Made by a program: the position numbers and the translations under genes. The notes below the pieces were generated by a model, which saw nothing but the letters and a program-made list of their open reading frames with translations, was not told where the DNA came from and ran no database searches. 34,387 bases of DNA from an uncultured Bacteroidota bacterium (GTDB lineage Bacteria > Bacteroidota > Bacteroidia > Flavobacteriales > Flavobacteriaceae), in NCBI GenBank assembly GCA_902560065.1, contig CACEKG010000013.1, positions 1 to 34,387 of the forward strand, written 5' to 3'. Positions 16,839-24,925 of this stretch are shown here, piece by piece; positions within the stretch are counted from its first letter, which is position 1, and each line of letters starts with the position of its first letter.

Positions 16839-17810
16839 ATGTTTCCAATAAATAGAAATAGAAGATTAAGAAGCTCAAAAGTTATAAGAGATCTAGTGTC
16901 TGAAAATAAAATTAATTTAACTGATTTAATTGTTCCATTATTTATAAAAGATGGTAAAAACATAAAGGAGGAAATTGAATCTATGCCTAGTTATTATAGA
17001 ATGAGCTTAGATGTTATTGAAAAAGAAGTGAAATTTTTATATGAAATTGGCTTAAAATCTGTTCTTCTTTTTGTTAAAGTTTCTGAAAACTTAAAAGATA
17101 ATAAAGGCTTAGAGGCCATAAATCCAAACGGTTTAATGCAAAGAGCTATTAAGACAATTAAAAATTCTGTGCCTGAAATGGTAGTAATTACTGATGTTGC
17201 TTTAGATCCCTACTCTATTTATGGTCATGATGGAATTGTTAAGAACAATAAAATATTAAATGACTCAACAAATGATGTGCTTTCAAAAATGGCTCTTTCG
17301 CATGCTAAGTCAGGAGCTGATATAATTGCTCCAAGTGATATGATGGACGGAAGAATAAAAAAAATTAGAGAAACACTTGAATTAAATAAATTCCATGAAA
17401 CTGCAATCATGAGCTATTCTATCAAATATGCTTCAAATTTTTATGGTCCCTTTAGAGATGCATTAAACTCAAAACCTAATTTTGGTGATAAAAAAACTTA
17501 TCAAATGGATTTTAGAAATAGAGATGAGGCTTTTTTAGAAGTTAAAAATGACATAGAAGAAGGAGCTGATATAATAATGATTAAACCTGGATTACCCTAT
17601 TTAGATATCATAAGAGATATAAAAGAAAATTTTTCTTGTCCAATAGCAGTTTATCAAGTAAGTGGAGAATATTCAATGTTAAAAGCTGCTGCAGAAAAAG
17701 GATGGCTTGATGAAAAAAAAGTAATTATCGAACAACTTACTGCTTTTAAAAGAGCTGGAGCTTCCATGATTGTAAGTTACCATTCAATTGATATTGCTAA
17801 AAGTTTATAG
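16839..17810 (+). CDS. hemB: Delta-aminolevulinic acid dehydratase (porphobilinogen synthase), non-zinc active-site type
   Basis: A 323-residue enzyme that condenses two aminolevulinate molecules to porphobilinogen. The Schiff-base lysines are K196 (MSYSIKYASNFYGPF) and K249 (IIMIKPGLPYLD). The metal segment reads D-V-A-L-D-P-Y-S-I-Y-G-H-D-G: the three cysteines that hold catalytic zinc in the E. coli and human enzymes are replaced by A121, D123 and D131, the aspartate-type site of enzymes that do not need the zinc. The gene is 9 bp after the antiporter and ends 6 bp from the convergent FAD oxidase gene, so it closes the heme operon. Confidence 0.96.
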   Translation: MFPINRNRRLRSSKVIRDLVSENKINLTDLIVPLFIKDGKNIKEEIESMPSYYRMSLDVIEKEVKFLYEIGLKSVLLFVKVSENLKDNKGLEAINPNGLMQRAIKTIKNSVPEMVVITDVALDPYSIYGHDGIVKNNKILNDSTNDVLSKMALSHAKSGADIIAPSDMMDGRIKKIRETLELNKFHETAIMSYSIKYASNFYGPFRDALNSKPNFGDKKTYQMDFRNRDEAFLEVKNDIEEGADIIMIKPGLPYLDIIRDIKENFSCPIAVYQVSGEYSMLKAAAEKGWLDEKKVIIEQLTAFKRAGASMIVSYHSIDIAKSL

Positions 17811-17816
17811 TGAAGT

Positions 17817-19070
17817 TTAATATCCAAATTTTCTTTCAGGATTAAAAGGCTCAATAGAAATTGATTTTTTTTTGTTTGAAATTATTTCCGATACTAATTT
17901 TCCAGTAACTGGTCCCAAACTCCACCCCATCATTGAATGGCCACTAGCTATAACTAAATTTTTATAAGAAGAATGTCTACCAATAAAGGGTAGGCCATCT
18001 GGAGAAAGGGGTCTTAATCCACATTTTGCATCATTAATATTTTCAAATGGAATTTTTAAACCGTGATAATATTTTTCAGATGATTTTGCAACTGCATTTA
18101 CTCTTTTAAGGTTAATTTTAGTATTTAAGCCTGATATTTCCATGGTGCCTCCAAACCTTGTAAATCCATCCATTGGAGTTACAGCAACTTTATCTTCTAA
18201 TAAAATTGCCGGATAAGAAATTCCAGTTTTCTTAAAAAAATCTATACTATAACCTTTACCAGACTGAATCAAAAGTTTTATTTTTAATTTTTTTAATAAA
18301 TTTTCTGACCAAGCTCCTGCGGCTACTACAAATTCATCTCCAATAATTTCATTTTTATTTGTTTTTATTGAATCAATGACTGATGAGTCATAATCAAAGG
18401 ATTCTACTAAATTTTCATTATATACTTTAAGACCTTTTTTTAATAAATAAGATTTTAAATTAATCATAAAGCTTTGTGGAGTCAAATGAGCATCAGATTT
18501 ATACCAAAAAGCTCCCTTAATATTCATTCTAATTTTAGGTTGCATTAAATTTACCTGTTCCTTTGATAATTCTTGAACATTCATTTCTAATTCTCTTGCA
18601 ATTTTAGCTGTTTTTAATTCTTCTTTTTCAGCTTCTGATGTTTTAAAAGCCATTAACAATCCTTTTTCGTATATCTCAAAATCAATTTTTTTTGAATCCC
18701 TTAATTCAAAATATAATTCTTTACTTAATTCATTTATATCCTTTATAACTCTAATTGAACGATTAACATGTTCTGAACTAGAGGACTTAATAAAATTATA
18801 TCCCCAATTAATTAAATCTCTATTAAATCTTGGTTTAATGTAAAAAGGACTATTAGAATTTAACATCCATTTTATTCCCTTTTTTAGAACTTCTGGAGAA
18901 GCCAAAGGTATTATATGACTTGGAATTAAGTACCCTGCATTAACAATGGAAGCCCCTGAATTAAAAGAATTTTTTTCAATTAGAACAACCTCATGACCAT
19001 CTTCAATTAAATAATAAGCACATGAAAGACCAATTATTCCACCTCCAACTATTATAACTTTTTTTTTCAA
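17817..19070 (-). CDS. FAD-dependent D-amino-acid oxidase/dehydrogenase (DadA-like), probable D-hydroxyproline oxidation
   Basis: A 417-residue flavoprotein. The N-terminal Rossmann motif VGGGIIGLSCAYYL (about 8-21) with the acidic E34 binds FAD, and the C-terminal block C-G-L-R-P-L-S-P-D-G-L-P-F-I-G-R and G-H-S-M-M-G-W-S-L-G-P are the DAO/DadA family signature. It starts 9 bp after the hydroxyproline epimerase stop. In known trans-4-hydroxy-L-proline pathways the epimer cis-4-hydroxy-D-proline is oxidised by such an enzyme to pyrroline-4-hydroxy-2-carboxylate, so the same role is inferred here. The later pathway enzymes (deaminase, semialdehyde dehydrogenase) are not in the window. A general D-amino acid dehydrogenase is the alternative. 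Confidence 0.85.
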   Translation of the reverse strand: MKKKVIIVGGGIIGLSCAYYLIEDGHEVVLIEKNSFNSGASIVNAGYLIPSHIIPLASPEVLKKGIKWMLNSNSPFYIKPRFNRDLINWGYNFIKSSSSEHVNRSIRVIKDINELSKELYFELRDSKKIDFEIYEKGLLMAFKTSEAEKEELKTAKIARELEMNVQELSKEQVNLMQPKIRMNIKGAFWYKSDAHLTPQSFMINLKSYLLKKGLKVYNENLVESFDYDSSVIDSIKTNKNEIIGDEFVVAAGAWSENLLKKLKIKLLIQSGKGYSIDFFKKTGISYPAILLEDKVAVTPMDGFTRFGGTMEISGLNTKINLKRVNAVAKSSEKYYHGLKIPFENINDAKCGLRPLSPDGLPFIGRHSSYKNLVIASGHSMMGWSLGPVTGKLVSEIISNKKKSISIEPFNPERKFGY

Positions 19071-19079
19071 TGTTTAGAT

Positions 19080-20090
19080 TTATATAACCTGAAATCCGCT
19101 TAAATAAGGATCTGATGGATGAAAAATCAATTTATTATATCCAATAATTCTTGCATTTCCTTCAATACTTGGAATAATACCTTTAAAATTTCCTATCGAA
19201 ACTTCCTCTTCAACACATCCGACAAACTTTGAATCAATAATACTTTTATGAATAAATTTTTGACCTAAAGTTAACTCTCCTTTAAAATATTTCTGCGCTA
19301 ATCTTGCAGATGTACCAGTTCCACAAGGTGACCTGTCAATAGCTTTTTCTCCATAAAAAACCGCATTTGAAGAACACAACTTATCAGAAGAAGACTTACC
19401 ACTCCATAAAACATGAGTACACATCTTAATATTTTCATCAAGTGGATGAACAAAATTTTGAAGATTATTAATTTTAATTCTTAAATCTCTTCCAAAAGAA
19501 ATTAAATCACTAGCTGAATAATATTCAATCCCTTTAAAATTGGATTGTATATCAACAATTGCATAAAAATTTCCTCCATAAGCAACATCAACTTTCAACT
19601 TACCTAAAAAATCACTTTGGACATATAAGTTTGATACTGCAAGAAAAGAAGCAACGTTATTAAACTTAACTGAAATAACCTTATTATTCTTTTTCTTATA
19701 TAATGCTTTAACAAGTCCTGCAGGTGTTTCTACATTGATTTTTCCTTCAACTTTAGGGATAACTAAACCTTCCTCAATTAACACTGTAATAGCACCTATG
19801 AGTCCATGACCACACATTGGTAAACATCCACTTGTTTCAATAAATAAAATTGAAACATCATTTTTAATGTCTGATGGATCATAAAAAAAACTTCCACTCA
19901 TCATATCATGTCCATGAGGCTCAAACATTAAACCTGTTCTAATCCAATCAAAATTATTTATAAAATTTAACCGTTTTTCTGCAATATTTTTTCCCTTTAA
20001 ATCTGGTTTGGGTCCAACAACTAATCGAACAGGGTTTCCAGCTGTATATGCATCTATACATTCAAATTCAATTAATTTACTTTTATCCAT
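19080..20090 (-). CDS. 4-hydroxyproline 2-epimerase (proline racemase family)
   Basis: A 336-residue cytoplasmic enzyme expected to interconvert trans-4-hydroxy-L-proline and cis-4-hydroxy-D-proline by a two-base mechanism. Both catalytic cysteines are present, C93 in LPMCGHGLIGA and C256 in DRSPCGTGTSARLA, which separates it from the dehydratase branch, where the first cysteine is threonine. Other family stretches are R-T-G-L-M-F-E-P-H-G-H-D-M-M-S-G, A-Y-G-G-N-F-Y-A-I-V-D and the C-terminal D-P-Y-L-S-G-F-Q-V. The N-terminal motif reads D-A-Y-T-A-G-N-P-V-R, with tyrosine where most homologues have histidine. Hydroxyproline is abundant in collagen and algal cell-wall proteins, so this fits a marine particle feeder. 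It leads a two-gene operon with the FAD oxidase. Confidence 0.9.
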   Translation of the reverse strand: MDKSKLIEFECIDAYTAGNPVRLVVGPKPDLKGKNIAEKRLNFINNFDWIRTGLMFEPHGHDMMSGSFFYDPSDIKNDVSILFIETSGCLPMCGHGLIGAITVLIEEGLVIPKVEGKINVETPAGLVKALYKKKNNKVISVKFNNVASFLAVSNLYVQSDFLGKLKVDVAYGGNFYAIVDIQSNFKGIEYYSASDLISFGRDLRIKINNLQNFVHPLDENIKMCTHVLWSGKSSSDKLCSSNAVFYGEKAIDRSPCGTGTSARLAQKYFKGELTLGQKFIHKSIIDSKFVGCVEEEVSIGNFKGIIPSIEGNARIIGYNKLIFHPSDPYLSGFQVI

Positions 20091-20199
20091 CTTTTTAAAA
20101 TATACAATTTTTGTTTAATTTATTTAATAGCTTCTTGTATAAACTAATTTATAATAAAATAAAGTTATTTAGTCAATAATTTTATACTTATAAAAAAGT

Positions 20200-20207
20200 T
20201 AAATTTG
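20200..20207 (+). promoter_or_regulatory. Candidate -7 box (TAAATTTG) for the serine hydrolase gene
   Basis: TAAATTTG fits TAnnTTTG and ends 19 bases before the ATG at 20227. A -33 TTG at normal spacing is missing. The remainder of the 136-bp divergent region (20091-20226) is AT-rich with no other structure that I can support. Confidence 0.4.
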
Positions 20208-20226
20208 CATAAATTATCTACGGTAC

Positions 20227-21372
20227 ATGAAAATTTTTTTTAACAGCTTTATATTTTTAGTTTTAGTATGTTTTGGATTATTATATATCTCTAAATATAA
20301 TTATATTTTAGAAGGGGTTTCAAAAATATATCTCAAAGGATATACAACAGCATATTTAGACGATTATAAAACATTTGAAAATAGAGAAATTCCAATTTCA
20401 CAAAACCCTAATCCATGGAACTTACATGTTAATTATAATCACACTGAAATTCCAAAAGATTTTGAATCATATAATAAAAAAAGTGGAACAGTAGCATTTT
20501 TAGTAATTAAAAATGATTCTATCTTATTTGAAAAATATTATAATGGATATGGAATAAAATCAATGAGTAACTCTTTTTCAATGGCAAAAAGTATAGTTTC
20601 TGCACTATTAGGAAAATCTATAATGCAAGGACATATTAAAGGTCTAGATCAAAAAGTAAAAGATTTTTTTCCTGAAATCAAAGGTGAATTTGCAGATAAA
20701 TTAGAGGTAGGTCATTTATCAAATATGTCCTCAGGAATGGTATGGAAAGAAGATTATTTTAACCCTTTTGAAGTGACTGCATCCGCATATTTTGTAGAAG
20801 ATATAAGTAAACTTATTTTAAATCAACCCATAAAATATAAACCTGGAAAAGAATTTAAATATAAAAGTGGAGCTACTCAACTATTAGGAATGGTAATTTC
20901 AAAAGCTACTGGAAAAAATTTATCTGATTATTTATATGAAAGCTTTTGGAATCCAATGGGATTCGAAAATAAAGCTTTATGGCAAATAGATAGTGAAAAA
21001 TTTGGCATGGAAAAAGCTTATTGTTGTATCGCTTCAAATGCAAGAGATTTTGCAAGATTTGGTAAACTTTATAAAAATTTTGGCAAATGGAATAATAAAG
21101 TATTGTTAGATTCTACTTTTGTAAATAAGTCTTTAAATCCGGTTTTTGATGAAGAATCTGAATATGGTTACGGATGGTGGATTGATAATTACAAAAATCA
21201 AAAAATATTATTAATGAGAGGACACCTGGGTCAATATGTAATTTTATTACCTGAAAAAAATTTAATTTTTGTCAGATTAGGCCAACAGAAAGAAGGTAAA
21301 AAGGTTAAAAAAAGTTTTACTGAAGATATATATGCATATATAGATTTTGGAATTGAAATAGCAAAAAAATAA
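20227..21372 (+). CDS. Membrane-anchored beta-lactamase-fold serine hydrolase (class C / EstB type)
   Basis: A 381-residue protein with an N-terminal hydrophobic segment (about 4-21) that acts as signal anchor, placing the enzyme outside the inner membrane. The SxxK nucleophile motif is S118-M-A-K121, the second motif is Y212-K-S214, and the third is H333-L-G335 in place of K-T-G, a pattern of esterases, D-aminopeptidases and class C-like hydrolases rather than true beta-lactamases. The substrate is unknown; peptides, cell-wall fragments and esters are all possible. The double-ABC peptide-type ATPase follows after 29 bp, which mildly favours a peptide-related role. The start ATG follows a -7 box closely. 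Confidence 0.83.
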   Translation: MKIFFNSFIFLVLVCFGLLYISKYNYILEGVSKIYLKGYTTAYLDDYKTFENREIPISQNPNPWNLHVNYNHTEIPKDFESYNKKSGTVAFLVIKNDSILFEKYYNGYGIKSMSNSFSMAKSIVSALLGKSIMQGHIKGLDQKVKDFFPEIKGEFADKLEVGHLSNMSSGMVWKEDYFNPFEVTASAYFVEDISKLILNQPIKYKPGKEFKYKSGATQLLGMVISKATGKNLSDYLYESFWNPMGFENKALWQIDSEKFGMEKAYCCIASNARDFARFGKLYKNFGKWNNKVLLDSTFVNKSLNPVFDEESEYGYGWWIDNYKNQKILLMRGHLGQYVILLPEKNLIFVRLGQQKEGKKVKKSFTEDIYAYIDFGIEIAKK

Positions 21373-21401
21373 AACTTCATTAAAAGCTATTAATACTTTA
21401 T

Positions 21402-23084
21402 ATGAACAAAAAAAATAACAGAAGTAAGTTTATAGTAGAAGTTCAAAATCTAAGTCTAAAAATTCAAAATAAACAAATATTAAAGAACATTTCATTTTCA
21501 ATTCTAACTAATGAAACTGTTGCAATAGTTGGTGAATCAGGAAGTGGAAAAACATTAACTGCTCTATCCTTAATAGGTCTAATTCCTAACAAATCATTTA
21601 TTTCAAGTAATAAAATGAGTTTTTTAAATAAGTCTCTGACTAATAATTCAGAAAAAGTTTGGAGATCAATACGTGGTAAAGAAATTGGAGTTATTTTTCA
21701 GGAACCTCACTCAAGCTTAAATCCATCAATGAAATGTGGAAAACAACTATTAGAGGTTTTAGAAACTCATTATCTTAAAAATAAAAATGAAAATAAAAAG
21801 ATAATTTTTTCAGCTTTAAAAGATGTTCAACTTGACGATTTAGAAAGAATTTACAATTCTTATCCTCATCAATTAAGTGGTGGACAAAAACAAAGAGTCA
21901 TGATTGCAATGGCTATTCTATGTAAGCCCAAACTTTTGATTGCAGATGAACCTACTACAGCACTGGATGTTACTGTTCAAAAAGAAATAATTTTTTTATT
22001 AAAATCGTTACAAAAAAAATACAAGATTAGCATATTGTTTATATCTCATGATTTAAATTTAGTAAAGCTCTTGGCTGATAAAGTTTTTGTAATGAAAAAT
22101 GGAAAAATTATTGAATCTGAAGTCAAGGAAAAATTGTTTAATAATCCTAAAAAATCATATACTAAAGGTCTATTATTTGCAAGACCATCTCTGAATAAAA
22201 GACTCAAAACCTTACCTACAATTTCAGATTTTAATTCTGGTAATTTTATAGAAAAAATAATTACTGAAAAAGAAAGAAAAGAAAAACATAAAGTTTTATA
22301 CTCTAAACTCCCTATTCTGGAAATTATAGATTTAGAAAAAAAGTTCTTTAAACAAACTCTTTTATTTAAGAAAAAAAAATTTTTTCATGCCATAAAATCT
22401 TTTAATTTCAAATTATATAAAGGAGAAACTCTTGGTTTAGTTGGAGAATCGGGATGTGGAAAATCAACTCTAGGAAGAGCCATTATTCATTTAGATCCTC
22501 CTTCATCTGGTAAAATTATTTATAATGGTAAATTACTAACAAAAAAGGATTTTAGCTATTATAATAATCTCAGAAAAGAAATTCAATTTATTTTTCAAGA
22601 TCCGCATTCTTCTATGAATCCTATCAAAACAATAGGAGATTCAATAATGGAAGTTTTGAAAGTACATAATATTTTAAAAACTAGAAAAGACAGGAAAAAA
22701 AGAGTCAATGATTTACTTGATAAAGTAGGTCTTTCAAATTATTATTTTAACAGACACCCCCATGAACTCTCTGGAGGACAAAAACAAAGAGCAGTTATAG
22801 CAAGAGCTCTTGCAACAAATCCAAAGGTTATTATTTGTGATGAGTGTGTTGCAGCACTAGACATTTCAATTCAAGCAAAAATTCTTAACCTATTAAATGA
22901 TCTTAAACAAGAATTAAACTTAAGTTATATTTTCATATCGCATGACCTTTCTATTGTAAAGTTTATGTCAGACAGAATTATGGTTATGAAATCAGGGGAA
23001 TTAATTGAATTTGAAGAATCAGATTTACTTTACAGTAATCCCAAAAAAAATTATACTAAAAAATTAATTTCTTCTATAATTTAA
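21402..23084 (+). CDS. Fused double ABC ATPase of the oligopeptide transporter type (DppD-DppF / YejF-like)
   Basis: A 560-residue protein with two complete ABC domains. Domain 1 has Walker A GESGSGKT (44-51), signature LSGGQ (158-162), Walker B LLIADEPTTALD (178-189) and the switch H216. Domain 2 has Walker A GESGCGKST (348-356), LSGGQ (456-460), Walker B IICDEC (E481, with cysteine at 482 where proline is usual) and a switch histidine near 514. Each domain ends in the region typical of oligopeptide/dipeptide importers, with the 'NPxxxYTxxL' stretch seen at about 248-257 and again at the end. It would power peptide uptake through an inner-membrane permease, but no permease or binding protein is in the window. 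It probably shares a transcript with the serine hydrolase. Confidence 0.9.
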   Translation: MNKKNNRSKFIVEVQNLSLKIQNKQILKNISFSILTNETVAIVGESGSGKTLTALSLIGLIPNKSFISSNKMSFLNKSLTNNSEKVWRSIRGKEIGVIFQEPHSSLNPSMKCGKQLLEVLETHYLKNKNENKKIIFSALKDVQLDDLERIYNSYPHQLSGGQKQRVMIAMAILCKPKLLIADEPTTALDVTVQKEIIFLLKSLQKKYKISILFISHDLNLVKLLADKVFVMKNGKIIESEVKEKLFNNPKKSYTKGLLFARPSLNKRLKTLPTISDFNSGNFIEKIITEKERKEKHKVLYSKLPILEIIDLEKKFFKQTLLFKKKKFFHAIKSFNFKLYKGETLGLVGESGCGKSTLGRAIIHLDPPSSGKIIYNGKLLTKKDFSYYNNLRKEIQFIFQDPHSSMNPIKTIGDSIMEVLKVHNILKTRKDRKKRVNDLLDKVGLSNYYFNRHPHELSGGQKQRAVIARALATNPKVIICDECVAALDISIQAKILNLLNDLKQELNLSYIFISHDLSIVKFMSDRIMVMKSGELIEFEESDLLYSNPKKNYTKKLISSII

Positions 23085-23116
23085 TTCATCTAATTTGTAA
23101 ATTATAAAGATTAACT

Positions 23117-24154
23117 CTAGGGAGCTGGGTTAGGTTGATTATTATGAATAATGTTTATTTTATCTAAAAGCTCATCACTTAAAAAAACTTTATAACTATC
23201 TATATTCTCTTTAAGCTGATCAATTGAGGTTGCTCCAATAATATTACTTGTCACAAATGATCTATCATTTACAAATGATAATGCCATTGTTGTTAAACTC
23301 ATTCCATTTTCTTTAGCCAGATCATAATATTTTTGAATAGCTTTTTTAGATTCTTTATTACTAAACCTATCATAATGAGGAAAAAGTGTAAGCCTGGCAT
23401 TTTTAGGCATATTTCCACCTAGATACTTTCCTGTTAAAGTCCCAAAACCAAGAGGTGAATATGCTAACAATCCAATATTTTCTTTATGACAAACTTCTGA
23501 ATTTCCAATCTCAAAAGTTCTGTTTAATAATGAATAAGGATTTTGAATAGAAATTATTTTTGGTCTATTCTCGTTTGACTCGTTAACATATTTCATTAGT
23601 CCCCAAGGTGTTTCATTAGAAATTCCAATATTTCTTATTTTACCTTCTTTAATGTTATCATTTAATACGTCTAAAATTAAATCAAAGTTATACTTCCATT
23701 GATCTTCCTTATGAAATTCAAATCCTCTTTTTCCAAAAAAATTAGTAACTCTTTCGGGCCAATGGATTTGATATAAATCTATATAATCAGTTCTTAACCT
23801 TTTCAAACTATTATTGATTGCCTCATTTATTGTAGCTTTTGAATAAGACATGTTTTTTCTTATATGTTGGCTAAAACTTGATGGACCTGCTACTTTAGAA
23901 GCTATAATAATTTTATCTCTTTTCCCTGTTTTATTTAACCATGATCCAATTATTTTTTCTGTTTCTCCCTGAGTTTCTGGCGAGGGAGGAACAGGGTATA
24001 ATTCAGCAGTATCAAAAAAATTAATTCCTCGATCATAAGAATAGTCCATCTGATGATGACCTTCTTTTTCATTATTCTGTCTGCCAAAAGTCATTGTTCC
24101 AAGACATATTTTACTGACTTTTATTTCTGTTCCTGGTAATAAATTATAATCCAT
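23117..24154 (-). CDS. Aldo/keto reductase (Tas/YajO-like)
   Basis: A 345-residue NADPH-dependent oxidoreductase of the AKR fold. The catalytic tetrad is visible: D48 and Y53 in FFDTAELYPVPP, K87 in IIASKVAG, and H131 in YQIHWPER. The long loop after Y53 (P-V-P-P-S-P-E-T-Q-G-x-T-E) and the N-P-Y-S-L-L-N-R stretch are characteristic of the E. coli Tas group. The physiological substrate is unknown. It is the last gene of a minus-strand row glyRS-exonuclease III-AKR with gaps of 6 and 3 bp. Confidence 0.9.
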   Translation of the reverse strand: MDYNLLPGTEIKVSKICLGTMTFGRQNNEKEGHHQMDYSYDRGINFFDTAELYPVPPSPETQGETEKIIGSWLNKTGKRDKIIIASKVAGPSSFSQHIRKNMSYSKATINEAINNSLKRLRTDYIDLYQIHWPERVTNFFGKRGFEFHKEDQWKYNFDLILDVLNDNIKEGKIRNIGISNETPWGLMKYVNESNENRPKIISIQNPYSLLNRTFEIGNSEVCHKENIGLLAYSPLGFGTLTGKYLGGNMPKNARLTLFPHYDRFSNKESKKAIQKYYDLAKENGMSLTTMALSFVNDRSFVTSNIIGATSIDQLKENIDSYKVFLSDELLDKINIIHNNQPNPAP

Positions 24155-24157
24155 TTT

Positions 24158-24919
24158 TTAAAATTTAATATCAACTCCTACAGGACAATGATCAGAGTGT
24201 TTAACTGAATTTAATATAAAAGAATTATTAATATTCTTTTTCAAAGACTCAGAAACTAAAGCATAATCTATTCTCCAACCTTTATTATTGACTCTTGAAT
24301 TTGCCCTATAACTCCACCAACTATAATTATGAGGTTCTGAATTTAAATGTCTAAATGAATCTATAAATCCAGAGTTAATAAATTTGTCTAACCATTGTCT
24401 CTCTTCAGGTAAAAACCCTGAGACATTTTTATTTCTTATAGGGTCATGAATATCTATTTCTTTATGACATATATTATAATCACCACATATAATCAATTTA
24501 GGATATCTTATTTTTAAATCATCAATATATTCCTTAAAATCTTTCATAAATTTGAACTTATATTCTAAACGATCTATATTTGTTCCCGATGGTAAATAAA
24601 GACTTATAATAGATAGCTCATCATAATCTACTTGAATTACTCTACCTTCATAATCAATATGATTTATTTTTGTGCCATAAATTACATTGTTAGGTGGTTT
24701 TTTAGAAAAAATAGCAACGCCACTATATCCTTTTTTTTGTGCTGAAAACCAATAATTGTGATATCCTATTTTTTCTAAAAGGTTGATTTCAACCTGTTCT
24801 TTATTAGCTTTGGTTTCTTGAATACAAATTACATCTATATTTGATTCTCTTAGCCATTCTATAAATCCCTTATTTATAGCTGCACGAATACCGTTTACAT
24901 TATATGAAATTATTTTCAA
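24158..24919 (-). CDS. xth: Exodeoxyribonuclease III / AP endonuclease
   Basis: A 253-residue enzyme of the EEP nuclease fold that cleaves DNA 5' of abasic sites and removes 3' blocks in base excision repair. Catalytic and metal residues can be placed: N7 and N9 in SYNVNGIRA, E35 in CIQETKA, Y108 in SLYLPSG, D147 and N149 in CGDYNICH, and D243-H244 in KHSDHCPV. The segment W-R-I-D-Y-A-L-V-S just before the C-terminus is typical of the Xth family. Length is normal. The start is 6 bp downstream of the glyRS stop, and the AKR gene follows after 3 bp. Confidence 0.93.
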   Translation of the reverse strand: MKIISYNVNGIRAAINKGFIEWLRESNIDVICIQETKANKEQVEINLLEKIGYHNYWFSAQKKGYSGVAIFSKKPPNNVIYGTKINHIDYEGRVIQVDYDELSIISLYLPSGTNIDRLEYKFKFMKDFKEYIDDLKIRYPKLIICGDYNICHKEIDIHDPIRNKNVSGFLPEERQWLDKFINSGFIDSFRHLNSEPHNYSWWSYRANSRVNNKGWRIDYALVSESLKKNINNSFILNSVKHSDHCPVGVDIKF

Positions 24920-24925
24920 TACTTT

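Noticed and set aside
16382-16963. 193-codon open frame on the minus strand opposite the antiporter and hemB start
   Set aside because: It is the reverse image of two well-supported genes, has no recognisable domain and no start context.
23085-23116. Possible terminator hairpin between convergent ABC and AKR genes (TAATTT-GT-AAATTA)
   Set aside because: Six A/T pairs with a two-base loop and no U tract are too weak for an intrinsic terminator.
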